A stretch of 64,000 nt of DNA from Enterobacter sp. BIGb0383 (GCF_003751845.1 NZ_RJKQ01000003.1:1-64000), one strand, 5' to 3'; shown: positions 18,980 through 36,748, numbered from the stretch's first letter. The notes: generated by a model not told the origin, from the sequence alone. Numbers and translations are program-made.

Positions 18980-20329
18980 TTATTTTTCCTGCAGTCCGAG
19001 TTTTTTCTCCAGGTAGTGGATATTGGTTCCACCGTGCTGGAAGTTTTCATCGGTCATGATACGCATCTGCAGATCGATGTTGGTTTTGATCCCATCGATA
19101 ATCAACTCCTGCAGCGCATTCTTCATACGGGAAATCGCCACATCGCGGGTTTCACCGTAGCAGATCAGCTTGCCGATCATGGAGTCGTAGTACGGCGGCA
19201 CCGTATAGCCTGCGTAGATATGCGATTCCCAGCGCACGCCAAAACCGCCCGGCGCGTGGAAACGGGTGATCTTACCCGGGCTCGGCAGGAAGGTGTTCGG
19301 GTCTTCGGCGTTAATACGGCACTCGACCGCATGGCCTTTCACCATCACTTCTTCCTGCTTGATGGACAGCGGCTGACCGGCAGCAACGCGCAGCTGCTCT
19401 TTGATCAGGTCAACGCCGGTGATCATCTCGGTAACCGGATGCTCTACCTGAATACGGGTGTTCATCTCGATAAAGTAGAACTCGCCGTTTTCGAACAGGA
19501 ACTCAAAGGTACCTGCGCCGCGATAGCCGATATCCACGCACGCCTTCGAGCAACGCTCGCCGATATAGCGACGCAGTTCCGGAGTAATACCCGGTGCCGG
19601 TGCCTCTTCGACCACTTTCTGGTGGCGACGCTGCATGGAGCAGTCGCGTTCCGCCAGATAGACAGCATTGCCCTGACCGTCAGCCATCACCTGAATTTCG
19701 ATGTGGCGTGGGTTTTCCAGGTACTTCTCCATGTAAACCATGTCGTTGTTGAAAGCCGCTTTGGCTTCCGCACGGGTCATGGCAATGGACTGGGCCAGGT
19801 CGGCATCTTTACGCACAACGCGCATACCGCGACCGCCGCCGCCGCCGGAGGCTTTGATAATCACCGGGTAGCCGATGCGTTTGGCATGGGCGCGGTTAAC
19901 GTCCATGTCGTCGCCCAGCGGGCCGTCAGAGCCAGGTACGGTCGGCACGCCGGCTTTCTTCATCGCGGTGATTGCAGACACTTTGTCGCCCATCAGGCGA
20001 ATGGTGTCGGCTTTCGGTCCGATAAAGATAAAACCGGATTGCTCCACCTGCTCGGCGAAGTTGGCGTTCTCAGAGAGGAAGCCGTATCCCGGGTGGATAG
20101 CTACTGCGCCGGTGATTTCAGCCGCGCTGATAATCGCCGGAATATTCAGGTAGCTTTTAACGGACGGAGCCGGGCCAATACAGACCGTTTCATCCGCCAA
20201 CAGAACGTGTTTCAGATCGCGGTCCGCGCTGGAGTGCACGGCGACAGTCTTGATGCCCAGTTCTTTACAGGCACGAAGAATACGCAGTGCAATCTCGCCG
20301 CGGTTGGCGATGACAATTTTATCCAGCAT
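18980..20329 (-). CDS. accC: Biotin carboxylase subunit of acetyl-CoA carboxylase
   Basis: ATP-dependent carboxylation of biotin on AccB, the first half-reaction of fatty-acid synthesis. The 449 residues match E. coli AccC. The ATP-grasp domain carries the glycine-rich loop [14 protein letters not shown], and [20 protein letters not shown] holds active-site residues. The start is [12 protein letters not shown] (20329), with a GAGGCGAAC leader; a longer frame upstream reaches into the accB end and is unlikely. It follows accB after ten bases. The usual downstream neighbour yhdT is displaced by the sugar cluster. Confidence 0.98.
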   Translation of the reverse strand: MLDKIVIANRGEIALRILRACKELGIKTVAVHSSADRDLKHVLLADETVCIGPAPSVKSYLNIPAIISAAEITGAVAIHPGYGFLSENANFAEQVEQSGFIFIGPKADTIRLMGDKVSAITAMKKAGVPTVPGSDGPLGDDMDVNRAHAKRIGYPVIIKASGGGGGRGMRVVRKDADLAQSIAMTRAEAKAAFNNDMVYMEKYLENPRHIEIQVMADGQGNAVYLAERDCSMQRRHQKVVEEAPAPGITPELRRYIGERCSKACVDIGYRGAGTFEFLFENGEFYFIEMNTRIQVEHPVTEMITGVDLIKEQLRVAAGQPLSIKQEEVMVKGHAVECRINAEDPNTFLPSPGKITRFHAPGGFGVRWESHIYAGYTVPPYYDSMIGKLICYGETRDVAISRMKNALQELIIDGIKTNIDLQMRIMTDENFQHGGTNIHYLEKKLGLQEK

Positions 20330-20339
20330 GTTCGCCTCG

Positions 20340-20810
20340 TTATTCGATGACAACCAGCGGCTCGTCAAATTCAACCGGCTGGCCACTTTCAACCAGAATG
20401 GCTTTCACCACGCCTGACTTATCGGCTTCGATCTGGTTCATCATTTTCATCGCTTCAACGATGCACAGGGTGTCACCCACGTTAACTTTCTGGCCGATTT
20501 CGATAAACGCTTTCGCGTCCGGGCTCGGGGTGCGGTAGAAAGTACCCACCATCGGGGAACGCACGATATGGCCACTGATTTCAGCTGCAGCAGGCGCTTC
20601 CATTGCCGGGGTCACAGCAGGTGCAACGGCGTTAGACAGGGCAGGCTGCTGCATCATCGGCGCAGCATAAGCCTGCTGCATCAATGGGAAGCCAGCATTT
20701 GGCGCTGAACGGCTAATGCGAACAGACTCTTCGCCTTCAGAAATTTCCAGTTCGGAGATGCCTGATTCTTCAACCAGCTCGATCAGTTTTTTAATCTTAC
20801 GAATATCCAT
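20340..20810 (-). CDS. accB: Biotin carboxyl carrier protein
   Basis: Carrier subunit of acetyl-CoA carboxylase, 156 residues. The N-terminal helix ([19 protein letters not shown]) is followed by an Ala/Pro/Met-rich flexible linker and a C-terminal biotinyl domain. The biotin-accepting Lys122 lies in VEAMKMMN. Start chosen at 20810 to match E. coli and to place the signature N-terminus; a longer in-frame reading into aroQ is spurious. In E. coli AccB also represses its own operon through its N-terminus. Confidence 0.98.
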   Translation of the reverse strand: MDIRKIKKLIELVEESGISELEISEGEESVRISRSAPNAGFPLMQQAYAAPMMQQPALSNAVAPAVTPAMEAPAAAEISGHIVRSPMVGTFYRTPSPDAKAFIEIGQKVNVGDTLCIVEAMKMMNQIEADKSGVVKAILVESGQPVEFDEPLVVIE

Positions 20811-20832
20811 GGGTGGGTTCCGTACTCTTTGT

Positions 20833-21285
20833 TTAGTGTGATTGTGACAGGCGTTGTACCGCCGTCTGTAACGCGTATGAATAACCGTCCGCCCCCAGAC
20901 CGCAAATGACGCCAGCGGCGACATCTGACAGATACGAGTGATGGCGGAACGGCTCGCGCGCATGCACGTTGGACAGGTGGATCTCGATAAACGGGATGTC
21001 CACTGCCAGCAGTGCATCGCGGATAGCCACGCTGGTGTGCGTAAACGCGGCCGGATTAATCAGGATATAGTCCACGGTCTCTTTAGCCTGATGAATACGG
21101 TCGATGAGTACGTGCTCCGCGTTAGACTGCATATGGTCAAGCGTCACATTCAGCGCCCCGGCTTCCTGCTGCAAACGGTTAACAATCTCCGTTAACGTCA
21201 GGGTGCCGTACTTCTCTGGCTCGCGGGTACCGAGCATATTCAGGTTCGGTCCGTTCAAAAGCAAAATGTGAAACTTATCGGCCAT
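20833..21285 (-). CDS. aroQ: Type II 3-dehydroquinate dehydratase
   Basis: Dodecameric enzyme that dehydrates 3-dehydroquinate to 3-dehydroshikimate in the shikimate pathway. The 150 residues show the active-site Tyr26 (EPEKYGT), Asn77 ([10 protein letters not shown]) and His103 ([14 protein letters not shown]). E. coli K-12 has only the unrelated type I AroD. The aroQ-accBC order is common in gammaproteobacteria, so this is probably the ancestral arrangement. It starts 234 bp from msrQ; that gap (21286-21519) must hold the aroQ-accBC promoter, but no clear site stands out. Confidence 0.97.
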   Translation of the reverse strand: MADKFHILLLNGPNLNMLGTREPEKYGTLTLTEIVNRLQQEAGALNVTLDHMQSNAEHVLIDRIHQAKETVDYILINPAAFTHTSVAIRDALLAVDIPFIEIHLSNVHAREPFRHHSYLSDVAAGVICGLGADGYSYALQTAVQRLSQSH

Positions 21286-21519
21286 GATGCTGCTATCTCC
21301 TGCGATTCTCGGGTAAAAAACAAAATATACCTTCGATGCGCGATTGTCACCTTTTCAGGGCCTTAAAAACCCCGTCGGGAAAACCAAGGTCGCACATTAT
21401 AACGATTTCGTAGCATTTGGCAGCTAAATACTGGTCTTATCAGAGAAGATTATCAATCGTAATCGTGTAAAGAACCGTTTGTGATAAGCAATTTGTGGGA
21501 GGCTGCACACTCTGCTCAG

Positions 21520-22119
21520 CTAGCGCCACCACTGGCGAAAGGTCCGGTAGCGGCATGCCAGAAGAACGACGGCGATCGCGGCGTATATGAGCGGCTGCGG
21601 CGATAAAATTTTTACTGACCACAGGTAGTGAACCGGTGCGAGGATCGCTGCAAGATAGACGAAATTGTGCAATCGCTGCCAGTTTCTGCCCAATTTTTGC
21701 TGCGCGTAGCGGGTCGATGTCAGCGTCAGCGCCAGCAAAATGCCCCAGCAGGCGATCCCAAGCGTCAGCCAGGGCCGCGTGAGCAGCTCCCGACCCAGCA
21801 GAGAAAGATTGTCCACGCCCAGCTCAAGCAGGGCGTAGCTGGTCAGGTGCAGCGTCGCCCAGGCAAAGCACCACAGCCCGAGCAGTCGACGCGTGCGGAT
21901 CAGCAAAGGCTGTTTAGCGTAGCGTGCAAGCGGCGAAACCAGCAAGGTGGCCAGTAAAAATTTTAGCGCCATCCGACCGGTAAAATGCTGAATATCCTTC
22001 GCCGGGTCGGCGCTGAAACCGCCGTTATTCACCGCCCAGAAGAGCCAGATAAAGGGTAAAAAACCGGCCAGGTGCAGAGCGACCTTCAGCCAGGTTATCT
22101 GTTTTGCCGTTAAGCGCAC
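21520..22119 (-). CDS. msrQ: Haem-binding membrane subunit MsrQ
   Basis: Inner-membrane b-type cytochrome that passes electrons from the quinone pool to MsrP. The 199 residues have five to six hydrophobic helices with haem-ligand-type histidines ([35 protein letters not shown]). The start is GTG, directly abutting the msrP stop codon, so translation is coupled. The C-terminus (RTFRQWWR) is about a dozen residues shorter than in E. coli. Confidence 0.95.
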   Translation of the reverse strand: MRLTAKQITWLKVALHLAGFLPFIWLFWAVNNGGFSADPAKDIQHFTGRMALKFLLATLLVSPLARYAKQPLLIRTRRLLGLWCFAWATLHLTSYALLELGVDNLSLLGRELLTRPWLTLGIACWGILLALTLTSTRYAQQKLGRNWQRLHNFVYLAAILAPVHYLWSVKILSPQPLIYAAIAVVLLACRYRTFRQWWR

Positions 22120-23121
22120 TTAAAAACTCTCCCGCAGATCCAGCCCGCGATACAGGGAGGCGACCTGATCTGCATAGCCATTAAACAACAGCGTCGGCTG
22201 GCGTTTTACGTCCAGCACTCCGCCAGGACCGATGACCCGCTCGGTGGCCTGGGACCAGCGAGGGTGATCGACATGCGGATTGACGTTGGCATAAAAACCG
22301 TACTCATCGGGCGCGGACAGGTTCCAGGTGGAGGGCGGGCGCTCGCGGGTCAGGCTAATACTGACGATGGATTTAATCCCTTTAAAACCGTATTTCCAGG
22401 GGACCGTCAGGCGCACGGGCGCGCCGTTTTGCGGCGGCAGGGCTTTACCGTAGACGCCAACGGTCAGCATCGTCAGCGGATGCATGGCTTCATCAAGACG
22501 CAGCCCTTCGACGTAGGGGTAGGCCAGACCGCCGCCGATAAAGCGATCTTTCTGGCCGGGCATCTGCTCGGGCGCGTAGAGGGTTTTAAAGGCAACATAG
22601 CGTGCGTTGCTGGTGGGTTCGACCAGCGCCAGCAGCTTGTGCAGCGGGAATCCCGTCCAGGGAACGACCATCGACCAGGCTTCTACGCAGCGCATACGGT
22701 AGATACGCTCCTCCAGCGGAAAACGGGTGGTCAGCGCCTGGTGATCCAGGGTCAGAGGTTTGGCGACTTCGCCGTCGATGGTCAACGTCCAGGGATCGGT
22801 GACCAGGCTGCCCGCATTGGCGGCCGGATCGGCTTTATCCAGGCCGAACTCATAAAAATTGTTGTAGCCGGTGACTTTCTCTTCCGGCGTCAGCGTCAGG
22901 CTGTTTTGCCATTCGGCGGGGCGGGAGAAATCCAGCGGTTTACCGGCGGGCGCGGCGGGGCGATCGTTGCCTTTGAACCAGCCCAGCAGATCGGCCTGCG
23001 CGACGGGGGAAAGGGAGAGGGTGGCCGCGCTGATGCCTAAGGCCTTCAGCACCTGGCGTCGTTGCAGCATAAAAACGGATTCTGCCGTGACGTCGGCTTC
23101 CGTCAGTTTCGTGGGTTTCAT
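22120..23121 (-). CDS. msrP: Periplasmic methionine sulfoxide reductase MsrP
   Basis: Molybdopterin enzyme that repairs oxidised methionines in periplasmic proteins. The 333 residues begin with a Tat signal carrying the twin arginine ([13 protein letters not shown]). The Mo-ligand Cys is in [15 protein letters not shown]. Of two adjacent ATGs the second (23121) is used, with GGAGAG at good spacing. It forms an operon with msrQ. In E. coli this pair lies elsewhere (yedYZ), so its position beside acuI differs. Confidence 0.95.
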   Translation of the reverse strand: MKPTKLTEADVTAESVFMLQRRQVLKALGISAATLSLSPVAQADLLGWFKGNDRPAAPAGKPLDFSRPAEWQNSLTLTPEEKVTGYNNFYEFGLDKADPAANAGSLVTDPWTLTIDGEVAKPLTLDHQALTTRFPLEERIYRMRCVEAWSMVVPWTGFPLHKLLALVEPTSNARYVAFKTLYAPEQMPGQKDRFIGGGLAYPYVEGLRLDEAMHPLTMLTVGVYGKALPPQNGAPVRLTVPWKYGFKGIKSIVSISLTRERPPSTWNLSAPDEYGFYANVNPHVDHPRWSQATERVIGPGGVLDVKRQPTLLFNGYADQVASLYRGLDLRESF

Positions 23122-23202
23122 CATACTCTCCGCCAGCGTTTTACTAAGCATGGCGGAGAGTTGGCGTTATAGCGAGTCGCAGAGTGTTACTAAAATTAAA
23201 GG

Positions 23203-24177
23203 TCAGGCAACCTTCACCAGCGTACGACCCTGCACGTTGTTATTGATAATCGCCTGCGCCACGGCCGGAGCCTGGTCGAGGGTGATTTCGGTGGCGCTCT
23301 GCTGATAGAAGGATTCCGGCAGATCCTGCACCAGACGCTGCCAGGCCGCGAGGCGACGCTCTGCTGGTGCCATCACGGAGTCAACGCCCTGCAGGCGGAC
23401 ATTACGCAGAATAAACGGCATTACCGTGGTCGGCAGCGCAAAGCCACCCGCCAGGCCGCAGGCCGCCACGCAGCCGCCGTAGTTCATCTGCGCCAGAACT
23501 TTCGCCAGCACTTTATCGCCAACCGTATCGATGGCACCGGCCCAGATCTGTTTCTCCAGCGGGCGGGTTTCGGCGAACTCGTCGCGGGCGAGAATGCGCT
23601 GTGCGCCAAGCTCTTTCAGATACGCATGGGTGCTTTCACGGCCGGAAACGGCAGCCACCTGGTAGCCCAGTTTATGCAGCAGGGCGACAGCCGTACTGCC
23701 CACGCCGCCGCTTGCGCCGGTGACCACGACTTCGCCGTCCGTCGGACGAATGCCCGCGTCTTCCAGCGCCATCACGCAGAGCATTGCGGTAAAGCCCGCC
23801 GTGCCGATAATCATCGCCTTGCGGCCGTCCATGCCTTCCGGCATCGGCACCAGCCAGTCGCCGTTGACGCGTGCGCGCTGCGCCAGACCGCCCCAGTGAT
23901 TTTCACCCACGCCCCAGCCGGTGAGAAGCACCTGCTGGCCGACATGGAAGCGCGGATCTTCGCTGGTGTGAACCGTTCCGGCGAAATCAATGCCCGGCAC
24001 CATCGGGAAGTTGCGAATGATCTTGCCCGTGCCGGTGATGGCCAGAGCATCTTTATAATTGAGGCTGGACCACTGGATGTCGACGGTGACGTTGCCTGCC
24101 GGAAGCTGGCTATCCGTGAGCGGCTGTACGGATGCGTGCGTTTTTCCATCCTGCTGTTCCAGAATTAAGGCCTGCAT
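23203..24177 (-). CDS. acuI: Acrylyl-CoA reductase AcuI
   Basis: NADPH-dependent medium-chain reductase that converts toxic acrylyl-CoA to propionyl-CoA. The 324 residues match E. coli YhdH. The N-terminal GroES-like part (LNYKDALAITG, MVPGIDFAGTV) is followed by a Rossmann domain with VVTGASGGVGSTAVALLHKLG. Start at 24177 is the conserved MQALIL; a longer frame to 24306 has no homology. Divergent from csrD, with a 219 bp gap that must hold both promoters. Confidence 0.96.
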   Translation of the reverse strand: MQALILEQQDGKTHASVQPLTDSQLPAGNVTVDIQWSSLNYKDALAITGTGKIIRNFPMVPGIDFAGTVHTSEDPRFHVGQQVLLTGWGVGENHWGGLAQRARVNGDWLVPMPEGMDGRKAMIIGTAGFTAMLCVMALEDAGIRPTDGEVVVTGASGGVGSTAVALLHKLGYQVAAVSGRESTHAYLKELGAQRILARDEFAETRPLEKQIWAGAIDTVGDKVLAKVLAQMNYGGCVAACGLAGGFALPTTVMPFILRNVRLQGVDSVMAPAERRLAAWQRLVQDLPESFYQQSATEITLDQAPAVAQAIINNNVQGRTLVKVA

Positions 24178-24396
24178 AATTTTTCCTCTATTTGATAGAT
24201 GTTGGGCAATTAATTCATCAAGACTATACTCGCTTAGAAAACTGCGATGCCCGATTAACGCAATAAATTGCCAGATAAGCCAGGTTTGGTAGTATGCGCA
24301 GTTCATTTGATAAGCGGATGCGTTTTTTTTACTCGCCGCGCCCTGACGCGTCAGGGCTGATTTTGGCCGCTTTACACCGACGGAGTTAACACAGGG

Positions 24397-26337
24397 ATGC
24401 GATTAACGACGAAATTCTCAGCATTTATCAGCCTGGTTATCGGCCTGACGATTGTGGTCACGCTGATCGGCTGTTCGCTGAGTTTTTATCACGCCATTCA
24501 ATATAGAGTCGAAAATCGCGTTCAGGCGGTGGCGACCTTTATCGACACCCATCTGATTACCACCCCATTTAACGGCCTTGCGCCGCAGCTTGATGAACTG
24601 ATGGTGCCGCTGGATATCGTGCGGATCCGGGTCAGGCTGGGCAACGAAACCCTCTTCAGCCATGAGCGTCTGGGGGCTTATCGCCCCTCGGGCAGCATGA
24701 GCAAATACCGTGAGCTGACGGTTTCCTCGGTGAAATATCCGGGTATGGCGGTCTGGCTACAGTACCGCGACCCGATTGTCGGCGATGTTCGCGGGTTTAT
24801 TCCCAGCGTGCCGCTCAGTCTGGCCATCATATTGATGGTGCTGGCGACCTTTCTGGCCGTGCGCTGGGTGCGTCAGCAGCTCTCCGGCCAGGAACTGCTG
24901 GAAAGGCGTGCGGTGCGTATTCTTAACGGCGAGCGCGGGCACCAGGTTCGCGGTTCGGTTTATGAATGGCCGACGAGTACCAGTAGCGCGCTCGACATGC
25001 TCCTCTCTGAAATTCAGTTTGCCAGCGATCAGCGCAGCCGCATCGATACGCTGATCCGCTCCCACGCGGCGCTCGATACCCGCACCGGGCTCAGCAATCG
25101 CGTCTTCTTTGATAACCAACTGGCCACGCTGCTGGAAGACCAGGAAAAAGTTGGGGCCTATGGCATCGTGATGATGATCCGCCTGCCCGATTTTGATCTG
25201 CTGAGCGATAGCGGAGGACGTACCGCCGCGCAGGATTACCTGTTTATGCTGATCAACCTCCTGTCGACCTTCACGATGCGCTATCCCGGCGCGCTGCTGG
25301 CCCGCTATCATCGCAGTGATTTCACCGTCCTGTTGCCCCACCGAACCCTGAAAGAAGCCGACAGCATTGCCGGACAGCTCCTGAAATCCGTGGATGCGTT
25401 GCCGCCGACCAAAATGCTGGATCCCGCCGATATGATGCACATTGGCATCTGCGCCTGGCGCAGCGGCCAGCCGCTGGAGCAGGTGATCGAGCATGCGGAG
25501 GCGGCAACGCGTAATGCCGTGCTGCAGGGAGCCAACAACTGGGCGGTGTATGACAGCGCGCTGCCGGAAAAAGGGCGCGGTAACGTCCGCTGGAGAACGC
25601 TGGTCGAACAGATGCTCAGTCGGGGCGGCCCGCGTCTGTACCAAAAACCGGCGGTAACGCTCGATGGCCACGTCCATCACCGGGAGCTGATGTGTCGCTT
25701 CTTTGACGGCAATGAGGAAGTGCTTTCCGCTGAATATATGCCGATGGTGCTGCAGTTTGGCCTGGCGGAAGAGTATGACCGCCTGCAGATCACCCGTCTG
25801 CTGCCTTTCTTAACCTTCTGGCCGGAAGAAACCCTCGCGCTGCAGGTCACGGTGGAGTCTCTGATCCGTCCGCGTTTCCAGCGCTGGCTGCGCGATACCC
25901 TGATGCAGTGTGAAAAATCGCATCGGCAGAGGATTATTTTTGAACTTGCGGAGGCTGATGTTTGTCAACATATCAGTCGGTTACATCCGGTGGTTCGTTT
26001 AATGAACGCGCTGGGAACACGCGTGGCGGTCACCCAGGCCGGATTAACCATGGTCAGCACCAGCTGGATTAAGCAGCTGGAAGTCGAGCTGATCAAGCTG
26101 CATCCGGGCCTGGTACGCAATATTGAAGAGCGGCCCGAAAACCAGCTGCTGGCACAGAGTCTGGTGGAGGCCTGTAAAGGAACGCCGACGGTCGTTTTTG
26201 CCACCGGCGTTCGCACCCGAAACGAGTGGCAGACGCTCACCGAGTGTGGCCTGACGGGTGGACAGGGGGATTTTTTTGCCTCTTCACAACCAATTGATAC
26301 AAACGTGAAAAAATATTCACAAAGATACTCGGTTTAA
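24397..26337 (+). CDS. csrD: CsrB/CsrC RNA degradation regulator CsrD
   Basis: Membrane protein that targets the CsrB and CsrC small RNAs to RNase E. The 646 residues equal the E. coli length. Two transmembrane helices (about 10-32 and 135-155) flank a periplasmic part, followed by HAMP-like, GGDEF-like and EAL-like domains. Both catalytic signatures are degenerate (HRSDF in place of GGDEF, ELM in place of EAL), as expected for a protein that does not make or break cyclic-di-GMP. AGGG precedes the ATG. It is monocistronic and upstream of mreB. Confidence 0.96.
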   Translation: MRLTTKFSAFISLVIGLTIVVTLIGCSLSFYHAIQYRVENRVQAVATFIDTHLITTPFNGLAPQLDELMVPLDIVRIRVRLGNETLFSHERLGAYRPSGSMSKYRELTVSSVKYPGMAVWLQYRDPIVGDVRGFIPSVPLSLAIILMVLATFLAVRWVRQQLSGQELLERRAVRILNGERGHQVRGSVYEWPTSTSSALDMLLSEIQFASDQRSRIDTLIRSHAALDTRTGLSNRVFFDNQLATLLEDQEKVGAYGIVMMIRLPDFDLLSDSGGRTAAQDYLFMLINLLSTFTMRYPGALLARYHRSDFTVLLPHRTLKEADSIAGQLLKSVDALPPTKMLDPADMMHIGICAWRSGQPLEQVIEHAEAATRNAVLQGANNWAVYDSALPEKGRGNVRWRTLVEQMLSRGGPRLYQKPAVTLDGHVHHRELMCRFFDGNEEVLSAEYMPMVLQFGLAEEYDRLQITRLLPFLTFWPEETLALQVTVESLIRPRFQRWLRDTLMQCEKSHRQRIIFELAEADVCQHISRLHPVVRLMNALGTRVAVTQAGLTMVSTSWIKQLEVELIKLHPGLVRNIEERPENQLLAQSLVEACKGTPTVVFATGVRTRNEWQTLTECGLTGGQGDFFASSQPIDTNVKKYSQRYSV

Positions 26338-27689
<1,352 letters not shown>

Positions 27690-27697
27690 CCAGCTGT

Positions 27698-27728
27698 GAT
27701 AAAGGGCGGCCAGAGGCTGCCCTTTATC
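27698..27728 (+). other. Intercistronic hairpin between mreB and mreC
   Basis: GATAAAGGGCGGCC / GGCTGCCCTTTATC, a 14-bp stem with one G-U pair and loop AGA, starting 8 bp after the mreB stop and lacking a T-run. Fits a partial terminator or 3' protector giving MreB in excess of MreCD. Confidence 0.6.
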
Positions 27729-27754
27729 GTCTGGCCCAAGAGTACGCATAGCCT

Positions 27755-28771
27755 ATGAAGCCCATTTTTAGCCGTGGCCCGTCGCTGCAGATTCGCCTTA
27801 TTCTGGCGGTGCTGGTGGCGCTCGGCGTCATTGTTGCCGACAGTCGCCTCGGTACGTTCAGCCAGATCCGAACGTACATGGACACTGCCGTCAGCCCTTT
27901 CTACTTTATTTCCAACGGTCCGCGTGAATTACTGGATAGCGTTTCGCAAACGCTGGCCTCGCGAGATCAGCTTGAGCTCGAAAACCGTGCGCTGCGCCAG
28001 GAGCTGCTGTTTAAGAACAGCGAGCTGCTGATGCTGGGTCAATATCGCCAGGAAAACGCCCGCCTGCGTGAACTGCTGGGTTCTCCGCTGCGTCAGGACG
28101 AGCAAAAAATGGTGACCCAGGTGCTCTCCACCAGCAACGATCCTTACAGCGATCAGGTGGTGATCGACAAAGGCAGCGTTAACGGTGTCTATGAAGGTCA
28201 GCCGGTCATCAGCGACAAAGGCGTCGTCGGTCAGGTTATCGCGGTCGCGAAAATGACCAGTCGCGTGCTGCTGATTTGCGATGCGACCCATGCGCTGCCC
28301 ATCCAGGTTCTGCGTAACGATATCCGCGTGATTGCGGCCGGTAACGGCTGTACTGACGATCTGCAGCTGGAACATCTGCCGGCGAATACCGATATCCGCG
28401 TCGGCGACGTGCTGGTGACCTCCGGTCTTGGCGGACGCTTCCCGGAAGGGTATCCGGTCGGGGTGGTGTCTTCCGTGACGCTCGATACCCAGCGCGCTTA
28501 TACCGTTATTCAGGCTCGTCCGACCGCCGGTCTGCAGCGCCTGCGCTATCTGCTGCTGCTGTGGGGTGCCGATACCAACGGCACCAACCCGATGCCGCCT
28601 GAAGAGGTACATCGCGTGGCCAACGAGCGTCTGACGCAAATGATGCCTCAGGTGCTGCCGTCACCGGACGCGATGGGGCCACCCGCGCCTGTTCCTGCGC
28701 CCGCGACCGGCCTGACGCCGCCGCCGTCCGATGTCGTTCCTCCTCCACAGCTCGCGCCGGGAGGGCAATAG
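27755..28771 (+). CDS. mreC: Cell shape protein MreC
   Basis: Bitopic membrane protein of the elongasome that activates PBP2-RodA. The 338 residues contain one N-terminal transmembrane helix (about 12-32), a coiled coil (about 65-105, [20 protein letters not shown]) and a periplasmic beta-rich domain. The C-terminus is a Pro-rich tail ([13 protein letters not shown]...), shorter than the E. coli tail (367 residues in all). Its stop codon overlaps the mreD start by one base. Confidence 0.97.
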   Translation: MKPIFSRGPSLQIRLILAVLVALGVIVADSRLGTFSQIRTYMDTAVSPFYFISNGPRELLDSVSQTLASRDQLELENRALRQELLFKNSELLMLGQYRQENARLRELLGSPLRQDEQKMVTQVLSTSNDPYSDQVVIDKGSVNGVYEGQPVISDKGVVGQVIAVAKMTSRVLLICDATHALPIQVLRNDIRVIAAGNGCTDDLQLEHLPANTDIRVGDVLVTSGLGGRFPEGYPVGVVSSVTLDTQRAYTVIQARPTAGLQRLRYLLLLWGADTNGTNPMPPEEVHRVANERLTQMMPQVLPSPDAMGPPAPVPAPATGLTPPPSDVVPPPQLAPGGQ

Positions 28772-29259
28772 TGTCAACGTATCGTAGCCAGGGACGCTGG
28801 GTGATCTGGCTCTCGTTCTTTATTGCACTATTGCTGCAAATTATGCCCTGGCCGGATGACATCCTTGTCTACCGGCCAAACTGGGTTCTGCTGATCCTGC
28901 TGTACTGGTCCCTGGCCCTGCCGCACCGCGTAAATGTTGGTACGGGTTTTGTGATGGGTGCCATACTGGATCTGATCAGCGGCTCAACGTTAGGCGTTCG
29001 CGCCTTATCTTTCAGCATTGCTGCCTACCTGGTGGCGCTGAAGTATCAGCTCTTCCGCAATCTGGCCCTCTGGCAACAGGCGCTGATGGTGATGGTGATT
29101 TCACTGGCGGCGGAACTCATTGTTTTCTGGGCGGAGTTTTTAGTGACTAGCGTCTCTTTCCGCCCGGAAGTGTTCTGGGGTAGTGTAGTGAACGGCGTAC
29201 TCTGGCCGTGGGTTTTCCTGCTGATGCGTAAGGTACGCCAGCAGTTCGCGGTGCAATAA
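28771..29259 (+). CDS. mreD: Cell shape protein MreD
   Basis: Polytopic membrane protein of 162 residues that partners MreC in the rod system. About five hydrophobic helices are visible, including [20 protein letters not shown] and the [20 protein letters not shown] segment conserved in the family. It begins with GTG, overlapping the last base of the mreC stop, so translation is coupled. yhdE follows after 8 bp in the same run of genes. Confidence 0.96.
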   Translation: MSTYRSQGRWVIWLSFFIALLLQIMPWPDDILVYRPNWVLLILLYWSLALPHRVNVGTGFVMGAILDLISGSTLGVRALSFSIAAYLVALKYQLFRNLALWQQALMVMVISLAAELIVFWAEFLVTSVSFRPEVFWGSVVNGVLWPWVFLLMRKVRQQFAVQ

Positions 29260-29267
29260 AGGGTACT

Positions 29268-29861
29268 ATGACGACTATCTATCTTGCTTCGGGCTCTCCG
29301 CGCCGTCAGGAACTTCTGACGCAGCTTGGCATTACCTTCGAACGTATTGTTCCGGGCGTGGAAGAAATCCGCCACGCGCAGGAAAGCGCCCAGGACTATG
29401 TGATGCGACTGGCGCGGGACAAAGCCCGGGCCGGCGTGGCGCTGGCAGCGCGGGATCTCCCGGTGCTCGGTGCCGACACTATCGTTATTCGCAACGGTGA
29501 AGTGCTGGAAAAGCCGCGCGATGCTGCCCATGCGGCCGCAATGCTGCGTCAGCTTTCCGGCCAGACGCATCAGGTGATGACCGCCGTTGCCCTTGCCGAT
29601 CGCCAGCAGGTGCTCGATTGCCTGGTGATGACGGAAGTGACATTCAGAGTGCTCTCAGAACAGGATATCGCGACCTACGTTGCCAGCGGCGAACCGATGG
29701 ATAAAGCGGGCGCATACGGTATTCAGGGGCTGGGTGGCTGTTTTGTCAGGAAGATTAACGGCAGCTATCACGCCGTTGTGGGCTTACCGCTGGTGGAAAC
29801 GTATGAGTTGCTGAGCAATTTCAACGCACTGCGTGAGAAAAGGGATACAGATGACAGCTGA
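29268..29861 (+). CDS. yhdE: Nucleoside triphosphate pyrophosphatase YhdE (Maf)
   Basis: Maf-family house-cleaning enzyme of the dTTP/UTP pyrophosphatase type. The 197 residues equal E. coli YhdE. The N-terminal [12 protein letters not shown] phosphate-binding motif is present, as is the catalytic stretch VLGADTIV. It overlaps the start of rng by 11 bp, continuing the mreBCD-yhdE-rng-yhdP-tldD run. Confidence 0.95.
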   Translation: MTTIYLASGSPRRQELLTQLGITFERIVPGVEEIRHAQESAQDYVMRLARDKARAGVALAARDLPVLGADTIVIRNGEVLEKPRDAAHAAAMLRQLSGQTHQVMTAVALADRQQVLDCLVMTEVTFRVLSEQDIATYVASGEPMDKAGAYGIQGLGGCFVRKINGSYHAVVGLPLVETYELLSNFNALREKRDTDDS

Positions 29862-31320
29862 ACTACTGGTTAACGTCACGCCTTCCGAAACCCGGGTGGC
29901 GTATATTGACGGCGGCATTCTGCAGGAAATTCATATTGAGCGCGAAGCGCGACGCGGAATAGTCGGCAATATCTACAAAGGTCGTGTCAGTCGTGTACTG
30001 CCGGGGATGCAGGCGGCTTTTGTAGATATTGGTCTCGATAAAGCCGCCTTCCTGCACGCCTCCGATATTATGCCGCATACCGAATGCGTGGCGGGCGAAG
30101 AGCAAAAGCAGTTTACCGTCCGTGATATTTCCGAGCTGGTGCGCCAGGGGCAGGACCTCATGGTGCAGGTGGTAAAAGATCCGCTGGGCACCAAAGGTGC
30201 GCGTCTGACCACAGACATTACCCTGCCTTCTCGCTACCTGGTCTTTATGCCGGGGGCGTCGCACGTTGGGGTATCCCAGCGTATTGAAAGCGAAACCGAA
30301 CGTGAACGCCTTAAGCAGGTGGTCGCCGAATACTGCGATGAGCAGGGCGGGTTTATTATCCGTACCGCCGCAGAGGGCGTGTGCGAAGAAGACCTGGCGT
30401 CGGATGCGGCCTATCTGAAGCGCGTCTGGACCAAAGTGATGGAGCGTAAAAAACGCCCGCAAACCCGCTATCAAATGTACGGCGAGCTGGCGCTGGCCCA
30501 GCGCGTACTGCGCGACTTCGCCGATGCGCAGCTGGACCGCATTCGCGTTGACTCCCGTCTGACCTATGAAGCGCTGCTGGAGTTTACCGGCGAGTATATC
30601 CCGGAGATGACCAGCAAGCTGGAGCACTATATTGGCCGCCAGCCGATCTTCGATCTTTTCGACGTGGAAAATGAGATCCAGCGTGCGCTGGAGCGCAAGG
30701 TTGAGCTGAAGTCCGGCGGCTATCTGATTATCGATCAGACCGAAGCGATGACCACCGTCGACATCAATACCGGGGCCTTTGTCGGCCACCGCAATCTTGA
30801 TGACACCATCTTTAATACCAATATTGAAGCCACCCAGGCGATTGCCCGTCAGCTGAGGCTGCGTAACCTGGGCGGGATTATCATCATCGATTTTATCGAT
30901 ATGAATAATGAAGATCACCGTCGTCGGGTGCTGCACTCTCTTGAGCAGGCGCTGAATAAGGATCGGGTCAAAACCGGCATCAACGGCTTCTCGCAGCTTG
31001 GGCTGGTCGAGATGACCCGCAAGCGCACCCGCGAAAGCGTTGAGCATGTCCTGTGCAATGAATGCCCGACCTGCCATGGCCGCGGAACGGTCAAAACGGT
31101 GGAAACCGTCTGCTACGAAATCATGCGTGAAATTGTTCGCGTGCATCATGCTTACGACTCCGATCGCTTCCTGGTCTACGCCTCACCTGCGGTGGCTGAA
31201 ACCCTGAAAGGGGAAGAGTCGCACGCGCTGGCCGAGGTTGAAATCTTCGTTGGCAAACAGGTCAAGGTCCAGATTGAGCCGCTCTATAATCAGGAGCAGT
31301 TCGACGTGGTGATGATGTAA
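29851..31320 (+). CDS. rng: Ribonuclease G
   Basis: Endoribonuclease of the RNase E/G family that matures the 5' end of 16S rRNA and degrades some mRNAs. The 489 residues equal E. coli RNase G. An S1 domain (about 35-125, [25 protein letters not shown]) precedes the catalytic core with metal-binding [11 protein letters not shown] and IIIIDFIDM, then the zinc-link [11 protein letters not shown]. The ATG at 29851 lies inside the end of yhdE; an upstream codon would add only six unconserved residues. Confidence 0.98.
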   Translation: MTAELLVNVTPSETRVAYIDGGILQEIHIEREARRGIVGNIYKGRVSRVLPGMQAAFVDIGLDKAAFLHASDIMPHTECVAGEEQKQFTVRDISELVRQGQDLMVQVVKDPLGTKGARLTTDITLPSRYLVFMPGASHVGVSQRIESETERERLKQVVAEYCDEQGGFIIRTAAEGVCEEDLASDAAYLKRVWTKVMERKKRPQTRYQMYGELALAQRVLRDFADAQLDRIRVDSRLTYEALLEFTGEYIPEMTSKLEHYIGRQPIFDLFDVENEIQRALERKVELKSGGYLIIDQTEAMTTVDINTGAFVGHRNLDDTIFNTNIEATQAIARQLRLRNLGGIIIIDFIDMNNEDHRRRVLHSLEQALNKDRVKTGINGFSQLGLVEMTRKRTRESVEHVLCNECPTCHGRGTVKTVETVCYEIMREIVRVHHAYDSDRFLVYASPAVAETLKGEESHALAEVEIFVGKQVKVQIEPLYNQEQFDVVMM

Positions 31321-31378
31321 TCGCACGTTCAGTGGCAACACAGACTCAGCCTGTCAGCAGGCTAACAAGGAGAGATGC

Positions 31379-36710
<5,332 letters not shown>

Positions 36711-36722
36711 GTTAACGGCCTT

Positions 36723-36743
36723 GCCCTCTCCGGTGGAGAGGGC
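36723..36743. terminator. tldD/aaeR convergent hairpin
   Basis: GCCCTCTCC / GGAGAGGGC 9-bp stem with loop GGT, 12 bp past the tldD stop and just before the aaeR stop. Downstream plus-strand bases ATCTCCTATTTCTC are modestly T-rich. Confidence 0.55.
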
Positions 36744-36748
36744 ATCTC

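Noticed and set aside
19016-20350. Long plus-strand frame of 444 codons opposite accC
   Set aside because: It is the antisense shadow of a GC-rich conserved gene; its translation is Arg/His-rich with no recognisable domain.
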